Positions 19,302 to 28,834 of a DNA stretch of 64,000 nucleotides are shown piece after piece. The notes beneath the pieces are model-generated. The model made no database searches. It saw only the letters and a list, made by a program, of their open reading frames with translations, and was not told where the DNA came from. Each line of letters begins with the position of its first letter. Within the stretch, counting starts at the first letter, position 1. The stretch comes from an uncultured Desulfatitalea sp. GTDB taxonomy: Bacteria > Desulfobacterota > Desulfobacteria > Desulfobacterales > Desulfosarcinaceae. The position numbers were made by a program, and so were the translations under genes. The DNA is taken from assembly GCA_937868765.1 (NCBI GenBank), contig CALMNL010000004.1:124001-188000 (forward strand). Reading direction: 5' to 3'.

Positions 19302-21530
19302 ATGGCAAGCAGCGCCGTCCGTTTCGATTTTGAAATCGCGGGGTTTGAGACCCGGTTCCGAGTGCTGAGCTTTTCCGGTGCCGAAGGCCTGTCGCAACTG
19401 TTCCGCTACGATCTTTTCCTGACGGCCGAAGGCGGCGAAATCGACCTGGAACGGATCATCGGCCTGCCCGCCACGCTGGCCATCAGTACCGGCGAAGATA
19501 CCCGCCGCTTGTGCGGCATGGTCTCGCGTTTCTGGTGGGTCGGCGAAAGCGGCGACCTGAACGCCTACTACGCCGAACTGGTGCCGGTGCAGTGGTTGCT
19601 CTGGCATCGGTACGACTGCCGCATTTTTCAAAACCTGTCGGTGCCGCAGATCCTCGCCCGGGTGATGCAGGCGGCCAACATCGCCGCCGACAGCCTCGAC
19701 GCGACATTGCTGCGCAGAAATCACCCGCCCCGTGAATACTGCGTCCAGTACCAGGAGACCGATTTCAATTTCGTCTCCCGCCTCATGGAAGAAGAGGGCA
19801 TTTTTTACTTTTTCCGCCACGAATACGAGGCCCAAAGCCGCCGCGGCCGCCACGTGATGGTGCTGGGGGACGACCCCTCCTGCCATGCGGCCATCAGCGG
19901 CAAATCGTCGGTGATCTTCAACGAACCCAGCGGCCAGGTGCCCAGCGAAGAGTACGTCTATGAATTCCAGTTTGGCCATCAGACCCGCCCTGGTCGCGTG
20001 GCGCTGTGCGACTACAACTACCTGCGCCCTGATCTGGATCTCAAAGCCGCAGCCGGCGCCCAACAGTTCACCCACCTGGAACTCTACCACTACCCGGGCG
20101 GATATGAAACCCAGCCGGCCGGCGACGCCCAGACCAGACTACGCCTGGAAGAGATGCAGGCCCTCACCCGGCTGGGCATGGGACGCAGCGTCTGCTGCCG
20201 TTTCCTGCCGGGCCACTTCTTCAAACTGAAGGATCACCCCCATAAGAAGTTCAACCAGGAGTATCTGCTGTACTCCGTGAGCCAGAACGGCGCCCAGCGG
20301 GACGTCTCGTCGGAGAGCCAGTCGAGCGATCTGGAAAAGATTCTGGAACAGCTCATGGGCTACATTCCCCTGCCCTCCATCGGCCCCTTCTCCATTCAAC
20401 AAATCTACGACAATCTTAAAAAAGGTTTGGAATATCTCTTCGGCAAAGAGAAGGAATATTACTACGGCAACCAGTTCCATTGCCTGCCACTGGCCACGCC
20501 CTACCGGCCGGCGCGCCTTTCGCCCAAACCCTTCGTGCGCGGCCCGCAAACCGCCAGCGTGGTGGCCACCGGCCAGGAAAAGGTACAAATGGATGAATTG
20601 GGCCGGGTCAAGGTCAAGTTCCACTGGGACCGCGCCGACCAGGCCGACGACTTCAAGCGCACCTGTTTCCTCCGCATGGCCTACAGCTATGCCGGCGGTA
20701 ACCATGGCATCCAATTCCCGCCCCTGGCCGGCGACGAGGTGGTGGTGGATTTCATCGACGGCGATCCGGACAAGCCGCTGATCACGGGCGCCGTCTACAA
20801 CGGCCTCAATCGACCGCCGCTCAAGCCCGAGGAGAAAATCGAGAACATCATCCGCACGCCGGCCCAGCACCGGCTGCATTTCAGCGACCGGGAGGCCTCG
20901 GTTACGCTCAGCACCGGCGGCGGTGAAACCCTGCTGCTCAAAGACGGAGAGCAGCACACCGACCTGGGCCGCCACATCCAGCTGACGACGGCCGACCAGC
21001 ACAGCCTGACGCTGGCCAAGGGGGCCAAAGCGAGCGGCATCAAACTGGAAACCCAGGCGGGCCAAAAGATCGTCATGTGGGACGAACCGCAGCCGGATGG
21101 CATTCTGCTCGAAGACCGGACCGGACTGCTCAGCCTACAGCTCAACTCCCAGGACACCCTGATCCTGCTCAAGAACAAGTCCAGCCAGAAGATCGTCATC
21201 GATTGCAGCAGCGGCCAGGTGAGCATCCAGGGCGGCGGGGTCGAGGTGGTGGGCGGCCAGGTGAACGTCAACGGCAGCAGTGACGTCAAGATCACTTCGG
21301 GCGGCAAGGTGGCCATTGAGGCGCCCGCCATCGAAGCCACCGGGGCGGGTTCGATCAAGCTGACCGCCCCGGACATCACCCTGGAGGGTGCCCAGATCAA
21401 TCTCAACGCCCCGGTGGTGAACGCCATGAGTATCCTGAGAGCGGGCCAAGTGATCCAGGCACCGATTGTGAGCGCTTCCACCACCGTGGCCGCGCCGGCC
21501 TACACCCCCGGCGTTGGCAATCTCATGTAA
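19302..21530 (+). CDS. vgrG: Type VI secretion spike protein VgrG
   Basis: A 742-residue protein. The first part matches the phage gp27-like hub (FEIAGFETRFRVLSFSGAEGLSQLFRYDL; YCVQYQETDFNFVSRLMEEEGIFYFF). The gp5-like OB fold follows (MDELGRVKVKFHWDR; FPPLAGDEVVVDFIDGDPDKP). The C-terminal 170 residues are a repetitive beta-helix tip. An unusual stretch of about 50 mostly helical residues (DNA about 20300-20460) separates hub and OB fold. No toxin domain is fused. AAAGGGGGA precedes the ATG. No other type VI genes are in the window, so this is an orphan spike. Confidence 0.9.
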   Translation: MASSAVRFDFEIAGFETRFRVLSFSGAEGLSQLFRYDLFLTAEGGEIDLERIIGLPATLAISTGEDTRRLCGMVSRFWWVGESGDLNAYYAELVPVQWLLWHRYDCRIFQNLSVPQILARVMQAANIAADSLDATLLRRNHPPREYCVQYQETDFNFVSRLMEEEGIFYFFRHEYEAQSRRGRHVMVLGDDPSCHAAISGKSSVIFNEPSGQVPSEEYVYEFQFGHQTRPGRVALCDYNYLRPDLDLKAAAGAQQFTHLELYHYPGGYETQPAGDAQTRLRLEEMQALTRLGMGRSVCCRFLPGHFFKLKDHPHKKFNQEYLLYSVSQNGAQRDVSSESQSSDLEKILEQLMGYIPLPSIGPFSIQQIYDNLKKGLEYLFGKEKEYYYGNQFHCLPLATPYRPARLSPKPFVRGPQTASVVATGQEKVQMDELGRVKVKFHWDRADQADDFKRTCFLRMAYSYAGGNHGIQFPPLAGDEVVVDFIDGDPDKPLITGAVYNGLNRPPLKPEEKIENIIRTPAQHRLHFSDREASVTLSTGGGETLLLKDGEQHTDLGRHIQLTTADQHSLTLAKGAKASGIKLETQAGQKIVMWDEPQPDGILLEDRTGLLSLQLNSQDTLILLKNKSSQKIVIDCSSGQVSIQGGGVEVVGGQVNVNGSSDVKITSGGKVAIEAPAIEATGAGSIKLTAPDITLEGAQINLNAPVVNAMSILRAGQVIQAPIVSASTTVAAPAYTPGVGNLM

Positions 21531-21555
21531 CCGGCGATATCCCGGAGGAAAAGCA

Positions 21556-22533
21556 GTGCACAGCCAAACAATCGAATTGACGCCGGCGGACCAACCTGCC
21601 CACCTCGTGTTGCCGCTGCTGGCGAAGCTCTATGCGGCGCCGGAGGATCCCTCCCCCCAGGCCCGGCAGGTGTCTGCTTGCCTGGGGCATTCGGATGCGG
21701 CCGTCCGTCAAACAGCCATGCTGGTACTGGCCCGATGTGGACCGGCCGGCGTTGCCCCCCTGGAAGCACTTCTCGCCCCGGATCGGTCGCCGGCAGAGCG
21801 TGCCGCCGCGGCGGCTTGCCTGGGCTGCATGGGTGTCGCGGCCGCAGCCGCGGCAGCGGCCCTGGGCCGATGCCTGGAAGCGCAAGACGATTCCCTCCGG
21901 GCCAATGCGACCTTCGCTTTGGGCCGTCTGGGACCGGAAGCCGTGCCGGTATTGCGGCCATTGCTGGTTTCGTCGGATGGGAAGATAGCTACCGCGGCCC
22001 TGGAGGCCCTGGGCCGCATCGGACCATCGGCCGCTTCTGCGGCGGGCGATATCCGCGCTTTGCTGACCCACGAAGATCTTCTGCTGCAAACCGCCGCCGC
22101 CGGATGCCTGACGCAGGTCGACCCTGCAGATCCGGACGGTCTGCAGCGTCTGGCGGCGGCCCTGGCCCGACCCGAAGTGCCGGTGCGGGCCGAAGCCGCC
22201 CGACGCCTCGGCGAGTTGACCACTGCGGCCGCCGGCGCTTTGCCAGACCTGATCCACTGTTTAGAGGACGAGGCCCCTGCGGTGCGCGCCGCGGCCGCCC
22301 TGGCGCTGGTCCGGGTCAAGGCCGAGGCTGTAGAGGCCGTGGCCTCCCTCTGCGGCCTGCTGGGCGACGCCGACCCGGCCGTGCTGGTCAACGCCGCCCT
22401 GGCCCTGGGCACCATCGGGGCTCCGGCCGCGGCGGCCGCGGCATCGCTCTCGGCCCTGCAGGGTCACCCCGACCAGCAGGTGGCGCAGATGGCCGCAGCG
22501 GCCCTGAGCCATATCGTTCCTAAATCTCGATAG
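21556..22533 (+). CDS. HEAT-repeat protein behind VgrG
   Basis: A 325-residue Ala-rich protein consisting almost entirely of HEAT or PBS-lyase-type helical repeats of about 30 residues (for example LRANATFALGRLGPEAVPVL and VRAEAARRLGEL). Such solenoids bind other proteins. It starts at GTG 21556 with GGAGG eight bases before, only 25 bases after vgrG, so the two are likely cotranscribed and it may be an adaptor or chaperone for the spike; that is an inference. Its last 14 bases overlap the end of the convergent dehydrogenase gene. Confidence 0.8.
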   Translation: MHSQTIELTPADQPAHLVLPLLAKLYAAPEDPSPQARQVSACLGHSDAAVRQTAMLVLARCGPAGVAPLEALLAPDRSPAERAAAAACLGCMGVAAAAAAAALGRCLEAQDDSLRANATFALGRLGPEAVPVLRPLLVSSDGKIATAALEALGRIGPSAASAAGDIRALLTHEDLLLQTAAAGCLTQVDPADPDGLQRLAAALARPEVPVRAEAARRLGELTTAAAGALPDLIHCLEDEAPAVRAAAALALVRVKAEAVEAVASLCGLLGDADPAVLVNAALALGTIGAPAAAAAASLSALQGHPDQQVAQMAAAALSHIVPKSR

Positions 22534-23692
22534 CCCCCTTGCGCAACGTTTCGGTGGGCATGAACCATTGGATGCCCAGTCGTTTGGAGATCGCCTCGCA
22601 CTGGGTCGCCACCTTGGCCCACCCCATGCCTTTGGCCAGGGCAAAGGGGCCGAAGGCCGCGCCACCGCCATTGATCACGGCCTTGTCGATCTCCGCCGCG
22701 CTGTGGGTCACGCCGGCTTCGAGCAGTTTGGTGCCCTCGTTGACCTGCAAGCAGATAATATCGGTGACATCGAAATTGGGGTCGGCCTTTTTCAGATCGA
22801 TGGCCGGCCGGTTGCCGCCGGGCCAGGCGAAGATGCCGGCGCCGGTCTTCTTGCCCAGCTTGCCCTCGGCCACCAGGCGCTTCATCCAACCCCGGGGCTT
22901 GAACTCCGGGGAGAGGGTCTGGGCGAAGTACTCGTTGCCGTGCAGATTCACGTCCAGGCCGGTGAAATCCATGATTTCGTAAGGCCCCATGGGCGCCCCG
23001 ATGGAACGGATCTTGGCGTCCACCGCCTCCGGTTCCACCAGGCCACGCTCGTAGAGTTCGGCCATATAGAGGCCGATGGGTGCCCCCAGGCGGTTGTAAA
23101 TGAATCCGGGCGTGTCCTTTTCCACGCGCACCGGCACCATGGCCCCCCGGAAATTCTTCATGCGGGCCATGAGCTGGAAACCGGTCTCCATGGTCTCCGC
23201 GCTGGTGCCGCTGCCGCGGATGATCTCCACCAGGGCCATGAGCATCACGGGATTGAAGAAATGCACGCCCACCACCTGCCCCGGTCGCTTCGTGGCGGCA
23301 CCCATCTGGGTGATGCTCATGTTGGAGGTGTTGGAGGCCAGAATGGCATGCTTGGGCGCATGGGCATCGGCCTCTTTGAAGATCCGGGTCTTGAGGTCCA
23401 GCACTTCGGGTGCGGCCTCGATCATGAAGTCGATGCCCTGGACGGCCTTTCCCAGCTCGGTGAAGCCCTGGATGGCGTCAAGGGCGCTGGTCATGGCACC
23501 GGCGGCCAGTTTCTGCTTGGACACCTGCTTTTCCAGGCTCTCCTTGATCCGGTTGCGGCCGCGGGCCACGAACTCTTCCTTGATGTCGTACAAATGGACC
23601 TTGAGGCCGCCCAGGGCGCACAGTTCGGCGATGCCGTGGCCCATGTCGCCGGCACCGATGATGGCAATGGTTTTGATCTCTTCTGCTTTCAT
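22520..23692 (-). CDS. 3-hydroxyacyl-CoA dehydrogenase
   Basis: A 390-residue NAD-dependent dehydrogenase. The N-terminal Rossmann motif is IAIIGAGDMGHGIAE, followed by the 3HCDH NAD-binding region (LASNTSNMSITQMG; VGVHFFNPVMLMALVEII) and a helical C-terminal domain longer than the single domain of short forms. It oxidises the 3-hydroxyl of acyl-CoA intermediates, as in beta-oxidation. ATG 23692 follows GAGGAGGGAAG; an upstream start at 23734 is less likely. It is the last gene of a six-gene leftward operon. Confidence 0.92.
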   Translation of the reverse strand: MKAEEIKTIAIIGAGDMGHGIAELCALGGLKVHLYDIKEEFVARGRNRIKESLEKQVSKQKLAAGAMTSALDAIQGFTELGKAVQGIDFMIEAAPEVLDLKTRIFKEADAHAPKHAILASNTSNMSITQMGAATKRPGQVVGVHFFNPVMLMALVEIIRGSGTSAETMETGFQLMARMKNFRGAMVPVRVEKDTPGFIYNRLGAPIGLYMAELYERGLVEPEAVDAKIRSIGAPMGPYEIMDFTGLDVNLHGNEYFAQTLSPEFKPRGWMKRLVAEGKLGKKTGAGIFAWPGGNRPAIDLKKADPNFDVTDIICLQVNEGTKLLEAGVTHSAAEIDKAVINGGGAAFGPFALAKGMGWAKVATQCEAISKRLGIQWFMPTETLRKGAIEI

Positions 23693-23746
23693 TTTCTTCC
23701 CTCCTCTTGAATTTGCGTTGAGATAATCAGGCAATCCTGATTTAGT

Positions 23747-24349
23747 CTACATTTCCCAGGTCGCGTCCCCGCAAAACCGGCCGTGATCCTTGGCCAGGAA
23801 GCGTTCCACCGCCGGCCGGACGTCTCCCAGGCGGAAGGCGGCGCCGTGACCGGGATGACAGACGGTGTCGTCGGACCAGGATAGAACCACCCGGCGCAAG
23901 GTGGTCAGAGTGGTCTGAAAATCTTCCGCGGACCAGGTCTTGCCCGGCCCGCCGTCGAAGATGGTGTCGCCCACGATCACATCCGGCCGGTCTTCCACGC
24001 CGAAGCAGAGCTGATCCGCCGTATGGCCGGGCGCGGCATGCACCCGAAGATGCCGGCGGCCCACTGCCAGGCGCTCTCCGCCGAACAGCTGCTGGTCGGC
24101 CTGGACGGCTCCCCCGCCATGGGCCATGACCGGCACCTGAAGCCGCCGGCGCATCTCGACCAGAGCGCCGATGTGGTCGGGATGGGCATGGGTCACCAGG
24201 ATGGCGGCCGGCCGGGTGCCGGAGAGCATGGCTTCCAGCGTCTCCGGATCGTCGCCCGGGTCGACGAGGACGCTGGCCCGGGTCTCGGGGCAGACCAGCG
24301 CATAAGCGTTCATGGACCAGGGGCCCACGGCACGACGGCGCAGTTCCAT
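23747..24349 (-). CDS. Metallo-beta-lactamase-fold hydrolase
   Basis: A 200-residue protein with the zinc motif THAHPDH (H54, H56, D58, H59), later APGHT, GDTIFDGG and CHPGHG, as in glyoxalase II and related thioester or lactone hydrolases. In this operon of CoA enzymes a thioesterase role is plausible, but the family is broad and the substrate cannot be deduced. It lies 34 bases after the Fe-S subunit gene and 54 before the dehydrogenase. Confidence 0.85.
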   Translation of the reverse strand: MELRRRAVGPWSMNAYALVCPETRASVLVDPGDDPETLEAMLSGTRPAAILVTHAHPDHIGALVEMRRRLQVPVMAHGGGAVQADQQLFGGERLAVGRRHLRVHAAPGHTADQLCFGVEDRPDVIVGDTIFDGGPGKTWSAEDFQTTLTTLRRVVLSWSDDTVCHPGHGAAFRLGDVRPAVERFLAKDHGRFCGDATWEM

Positions 24350-24383
24350 GGCAAGCTCCTAATTAGTGCCCACCCGAGGATGG

Positions 24384-24938
24384 CTATTTAGATCTAAAGA
24401 CCACTGCCGGCCGCACCCGCTTGGCGTATTTGAACCCCACGGCGCTTTGCCGGTCGCCATACCGGGCACGCAGCGTCGCAAGCGGACCGGCATCCAGGGC
24501 GCGCACCGGACAGGCCTCCACGCAATCGGGCAGCTTGCCCGCTTCGACGCGTTCCAGGCAGAAGTCGCACTTGCCCATTTTGGCACCGGCGGCCGGGCCG
24601 AACTGGGGCGCATCGTAGGGGCACGCCTTCTTGCACTTCTCGGGACAGGCGGCGTTGCCCAGGCAGGCTTCGCGGTCCACGGTCACGATGCCGTCCGCTT
24701 CGCGCTTGCCAAGGGCGCCCACCGGACAGGCCGGCACGCATACCGGGTCCTGGCAATGCCAGCAGGGGGTCACCAGGTAGCTGACCTGCACATCCGGACA
24801 GACGCCCTTTTCATGATAATGGATGCGCATCCAGTTCTCCGGCCCGGCGGGGATGTCGTTCCAATCCTTGCAAGCCACCCGGCAGGCGCCGCAGCCCGTA
24901 CAGCGGGTCTGGTCGAAGTAGAATCCGATCTGGTTCAT
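24384..24938 (-). CDS. DmsB-like four-cluster ferredoxin subunit
   Basis: A 184-residue protein with four groups of cysteines, starting with CTGCGACRVAC (C13-C23), then CWHCQDPVCVPACP, CLGNAACPEKCKKACP and CDFCLERVEAGKLPDCVEACP. This is the standard electron-transfer subunit of DMSO-reductase-family enzymes with four [4Fe-4S] clusters. It should pass electrons to or from the adjacent molybdoenzyme. No signal peptide and no membrane anchor gene are nearby, so the complex is probably cytoplasmic. ATG 24938 (AAGGATAG before it) is preferred over 24956. Confidence 0.9.
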   Translation of the reverse strand: MNQIGFYFDQTRCTGCGACRVACKDWNDIPAGPENWMRIHYHEKGVCPDVQVSYLVTPCWHCQDPVCVPACPVGALGKREADGIVTVDREACLGNAACPEKCKKACPYDAPQFGPAAGAKMGKCDFCLERVEAGKLPDCVEACPVRALDAGPLATLRARYGDRQSAVGFKYAKRVRPAVVFRSK

Positions 24939-25002
24939 AACTATCCTTGCAAACATAACCGCATCGCAAAAGCAAGATGCTTCTTGGTTTCAGGTGTCCG
25001 GT

Positions 25003-27222
25003 TCAGCTTTGCTCCTTTACCACCTCGACCAGCGACGTGTTCAGCACCGCCGCCCCCCCTCCCGAGTAGGCATCCCGGGTGAGGGTATTGGCGCAGCCGC
25101 CGCGATCGATCCCCTTTTCATCGGGTGCATACCAGGCGCCCTCGAACACCGACACCACGCCGGGCATGATGCGCTCGGTGACAAAAGCCGGCAGTGCGAT
25201 GCGGCCGCGGTCGTTGAAGACGTGCACCATGTCGCCGTCGGCGATGCCGCGCGGCGCCGCATCACTGGCATTGATCCACACCCGGTGCGGCTCGGTTTCG
25301 CGCAGCCACTCCACCTTATACAGTTCGGAATGCACCCGGTTGCGCGGGTGGGGCGTGATCAGCTGCAAGGGATACTTGGCCGCCAGGGGATCGCTGCGAT
25401 CCTCGGGGGTCGGCATGTACTTGGGAATGGGCGGGCACAAGGGGTGCTGGATGTCGGCCGCGCGCTGGGAGTAGATCTCGATCTTGCCCGACGGGGTCTC
25501 GAAGGGGTGGTTCTCCGGATCTTCGATCTGCTTGCGGAAGGCCACCACCGGCTCCTTGAGTTGTACCCGCTGGATGCCGGTGCGTTTGAACGCCTCGTAA
25601 TCGGGCACATGCGTCTTCAAATCGCTGTTGCCCTCAAACAACCGCCGCAGCCACTCCTCTTCGCCGTAGGGATTGAAGTTCTCGATTCCGAGGCGCTCGG
25701 CCAGTTCGCCGGCGATCTGCAGGTCGGACTTGCATTCGCCCAGCGGTGCCAGGGCCCGGTTGCTGAACATGAAGTAAGGCCCCGAGGGCCAGGGCCGCAT
25801 GAAATCGCTGCGTTCGGCCGCGCTGGTCACCGGCAGCAGCAGATCGGCGTAGCGCGCCTGGGCGGTCATGAAGAGCTCCTGGACCGCGAAGAACTCCAGG
25901 CCCTTCAGGGCCCGGGCGGCCTTGTTGCTGTTGCCGGTCTGGTTGAGGTAGTTGTTGCACATGGACCAGGCCATGCGGATGTCCGAAGGATAGCCCCCCT
26001 TTTTGCCCTGCAGGATGGCGTCGAACAAGGTGTTGATGTGGATGCGCTTGATCACCCGCTTGCGGATGTCCAACGTGGCCTTGACCTTGGGCCCCTCCAG
26101 CTCGAAGGGATTCTTGCCGGCCGGGATGCCGGGCGCCCGGAACATGTGGGCCACGGGGATGCCCATGAGCCCGCCGCCGGCACTGCCGCCGGGCCGGCCC
26201 ACGTTGCCGGTCATGGCGCAGAGCGTGGCGGCGCAACGGTTGTACTGCTCGCCCATGGCGCTGCGCGCCGGCCCCTGGCAGTCCATGAGGGCCGCCGGAC
26301 GCGTGGTGGCATACGTCCGGGCCAGGGCCACGATGGTGTCGGCCGGCACCCCGGAAATTTCGGCGGCCCAGGCCGGCGTCTTCTCGATGCCGTCTTCCAC
26401 TCCGAGCACGTACGCCTTGAAGCGATCGAAGCCCACGGTGTAGCGGTCGAGGAACGCCTGGTCGTGCAGCCCCTCGCGAATCATCACCTGGGCCATGGCC
26501 ACCATCACGGCCGTGTCGGTGCCCGGCCGGATGGGGATCCACTGGTGGGCCACGGTGGCCGCCGTATCGTGGTAGCGCGGGTCGATGGCGACGACCCGGG
26601 CGCCGTTCTCCTTGGCCCGGATCAGGTGGTACATGGTGTTGGTGCCCGAGATCATGCGGGCCGGGTCCCAGCCCCACAGCAGGATCAGCCTGGAGTTGAG
26701 CAGATCCTCGCGGCTGTTGCCCACCATCACCGAGCCGTACTGGGTCAACGATGCCCACACGGCCCCTTCGGACGAGATGTTGCCGTAGTGCGTGACGTAA
26801 CCGCCGAACTGGTTGAGCAGCCGCTGGGCCGCGGACCCGCCGCGGTGCAGGCTGGCGAGATACCCCCCGCCGGTCATCAACAGTATAGCCCCGACGCCGT
26901 AACTCTGCTTGACCCGCTTGAGCTCGCCGGCCAGGGTGTCGAGCGCTTCGTCCCAGCTGATGCGCGCAAATTGCCCGGCCCCCTTGGGGCCGGTGCGCTT
27001 CTGGGGATACATGAGCCGCTCGGGGTGGTGGATGTACTGCCGGTAGGCCCGGCAGCGCAGACAGGTGCGCAATTGGCCGGGCTCTTCGGCATCGTCGCCT
27101 TCCATGCGCACGATCACGTTGTCCTTGACGTGCAGCCGCAGCGGGCAACGCCCACCGCAGTCAAAGGCCGATGTGGCCCGCACGATACGCACATTTGTTT
27201 CCTTGAGGCGGGCAGTGCTCAT
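25003..27222 (-). CDS. DMSO-reductase-family molybdopterin oxidoreductase, catalytic subunit
   Basis: A 739-residue enzyme resembling DmsA throughout: RMYPQKR-type region after the cluster site, GGYVTHYGNISSEGA (Ser150/Ser151 region where the Mo-binding serine lies), IPIRPGTDTAVMVAMA, and FEGAWYAPDEKGIDRGGC near the end. The N-terminal cluster site is altered: Ser18, Cys22, Cys26 and Cys54 instead of four cysteines, with an extra Cys57. There is no twin-arginine signal, unlike periplasm-exported relatives, so it is likely cytoplasmic. It may reduce or oxidise an organic compound; DMSO reduction itself is not implied. AGGAGA precedes the ATG. Confidence 0.88.
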   Translation of the reverse strand: MSTARLKETNVRIVRATSAFDCGGRCPLRLHVKDNVIVRMEGDDAEEPGQLRTCLRCRAYRQYIHHPERLMYPQKRTGPKGAGQFARISWDEALDTLAGELKRVKQSYGVGAILLMTGGGYLASLHRGGSAAQRLLNQFGGYVTHYGNISSEGAVWASLTQYGSVMVGNSREDLLNSRLILLWGWDPARMISGTNTMYHLIRAKENGARVVAIDPRYHDTAATVAHQWIPIRPGTDTAVMVAMAQVMIREGLHDQAFLDRYTVGFDRFKAYVLGVEDGIEKTPAWAAEISGVPADTIVALARTYATTRPAALMDCQGPARSAMGEQYNRCAATLCAMTGNVGRPGGSAGGGLMGIPVAHMFRAPGIPAGKNPFELEGPKVKATLDIRKRVIKRIHINTLFDAILQGKKGGYPSDIRMAWSMCNNYLNQTGNSNKAARALKGLEFFAVQELFMTAQARYADLLLPVTSAAERSDFMRPWPSGPYFMFSNRALAPLGECKSDLQIAGELAERLGIENFNPYGEEEWLRRLFEGNSDLKTHVPDYEAFKRTGIQRVQLKEPVVAFRKQIEDPENHPFETPSGKIEIYSQRAADIQHPLCPPIPKYMPTPEDRSDPLAAKYPLQLITPHPRNRVHSELYKVEWLRETEPHRVWINASDAAPRGIADGDMVHVFNDRGRIALPAFVTERIMPGVVSVFEGAWYAPDEKGIDRGGCANTLTRDAYSGGGAAVLNTSLVEVVKEQS

Positions 27223-27253
27223 TTTGCTTCTCCTGTGTTTTACTCCTGAACTA

Positions 27254-28801
27254 CTATAACTGCGCCACGATCACATGGGGCCCCGGCTCGGCCAGGGCCC
27301 GGGCGAGCGCGGCCCGAAAGCCGTCCACGGTGCCGGCCGCGGTCGCCGGCACGCCCTGGCCCTCGGCCAGCTTGACCCAATCCAGGTCGGGGCGGCCCAG
27401 GTCCATGGTGTCCAGGATTCCGGCCGCCGGCGCGTTGAACCCCAGGCGCATCAGCTCGACCTGCAGGATCTGGTATTTGCGGTTGGCGAAGATCACGGTG
27501 ATCACATCCAGCCGCTCCCGGGCCTGGGTCCAGAGGGCCTGGAGGGTGTACATGGCCCCGCCATCGCCCTGCAGACAGAGCACTTTGCGCCCCGGGCAGG
27601 CCAGCGCCGCGCCGGTGGCCACCGGCACCCCCTGGCCGATGGCGCCGCCGGTGAGGCAGAGCCAGTCGTGGGGCGGCGCGCCCATGGTGCCGCGAAAGGC
27701 GAATTCGCCCGAAGTGCCCGACTCGTCCGAGACGATGGCCTCCTCGGGCAGCAGGGCACCGATCACGGCGCCGATGCTCTCGGTGGTCAAGGCTGCACCG
27801 GCAGGCAATTCCGGCCGCTGGGCCCGGACCGTTTCGGGCATTTCCTGTCCGGCGCCCAGGGCCTCGGCCAGGGCCGCCAGGACCCGGGCCCCATCCTGGC
27901 GCGGTCCGGCCAGGGTGTGGACCCTGCAGCCGGCGGCCAGCACGTCGAGCGAACAGTGGGGATAGGCAAAAAAGCTGGTGGGCACGGCGGCATTGATCAC
28001 GATCAATTGGGCGAATTCGGCCAGCCGCTTCCGGGCCCGCTCGGGGAAGTAGGGCAGCCGCCGCACCAGGGGCAACCCGGCCCCCCGGACGAACCGCGCC
28101 GCGAAGGTGTTGGAGAGGATCACCGCGCCGCTCTTTTTGGCGATGCGCGCCGCGGCCCGCAGCCCCGGTTCGAGCAAAGCCGGACCGCCCAGCAGCAGGC
28201 CGGTGGGCACTCCCGCCTGCAGCATCCGCACGGCTTCGGCCAGATCTGCCTCGGCCGGGGGCTCGAACACCGGTTCAGGGCCATCGACCGGGATGGGCGC
28301 GGCCTCGCTCCAGGCGCAGTCGGCCGGCACGACGAGCGAAGCCACCTGGCCGGGCCGGCCCAGGGCGGCCCGCAGGGCCGCGAGGCCCTGCTCGGGCAGA
28401 GCGGCGGCCGAGGCGGCTTCACCCACCCAGCCCGACACCGGCGCGGCCAGGGTGGCGATATCCGACGCCAGGGGCGGGTCGTTGGGACGATGGGCCGCCG
28501 GATGATCGCCGATGAGGTTGACGACGGGCGTACCGGCCCGGCGGGCGTTGTGCAGATTGGCCAGGGCGTTGGCCAGGCCCGGACCCAGGTGCAGCAAGGT
28601 GGCCGCCGGTCGGCCGGTCATGCGGCCGAATCCGTCGGCCGCGCCGGAGCAGACCCCTTCGAAGAGGCCCAGGACCGGCCGGATACGCGGCTCCCGGGCC
28701 AGGGCCGCCACCAGGTGGATCTCGGTGGTGCCCGGGTTGGTGAAACAATGGGTGATCCCGCCATCGGCCAACGCCTGCATCAATGCATCCGCACCGTTCA
28801 T
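27254..28801 (-). CDS. Thiamin diphosphate-dependent enzyme (acetolactate synthase/benzoylformate decarboxylase-like)
   Basis: A 515-residue enzyme of the three-domain IlvB/MdlC type. The N-terminal PYR domain carries the glutamate region LGLFEGVCSGAADGFGR, and the C-terminal PP domain has the ThDP motif starting GDGGAMYTLQAL and ending FANRKY. Members decarboxylate 2-oxo acids or form carboligation products; the substrate cannot be fixed. ATG 28801 has AAAGGATAT before it; the upstream start at 28822 is weaker. It is the second gene of the leftward operon. Confidence 0.88.
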   Translation of the reverse strand: MNGADALMQALADGGITHCFTNPGTTEIHLVAALAREPRIRPVLGLFEGVCSGAADGFGRMTGRPAATLLHLGPGLANALANLHNARRAGTPVVNLIGDHPAAHRPNDPPLASDIATLAAPVSGWVGEAASAAALPEQGLAALRAALGRPGQVASLVVPADCAWSEAAPIPVDGPEPVFEPPAEADLAEAVRMLQAGVPTGLLLGGPALLEPGLRAAARIAKKSGAVILSNTFAARFVRGAGLPLVRRLPYFPERARKRLAEFAQLIVINAAVPTSFFAYPHCSLDVLAAGCRVHTLAGPRQDGARVLAALAEALGAGQEMPETVRAQRPELPAGAALTTESIGAVIGALLPEEAIVSDESGTSGEFAFRGTMGAPPHDWLCLTGGAIGQGVPVATGAALACPGRKVLCLQGDGGAMYTLQALWTQARERLDVITVIFANRKYQILQVELMRLGFNAPAAGILDTMDLGRPDLDWVKLAEGQGVPATAAGTVDGFRAALARALAEPGPHVIVAQL

Positions 28802-28834
28802 GCAATATCCTTTCGCTTGCACCTCAACAGCCTG

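Noticed and set aside
24994-27249. 751-codon open frame on the + strand
   Set aside because: It lies antisense to the molybdoenzyme gene; its translation is low-complexity and rich in H, G, R, typical of shadow frames in high-GC DNA.
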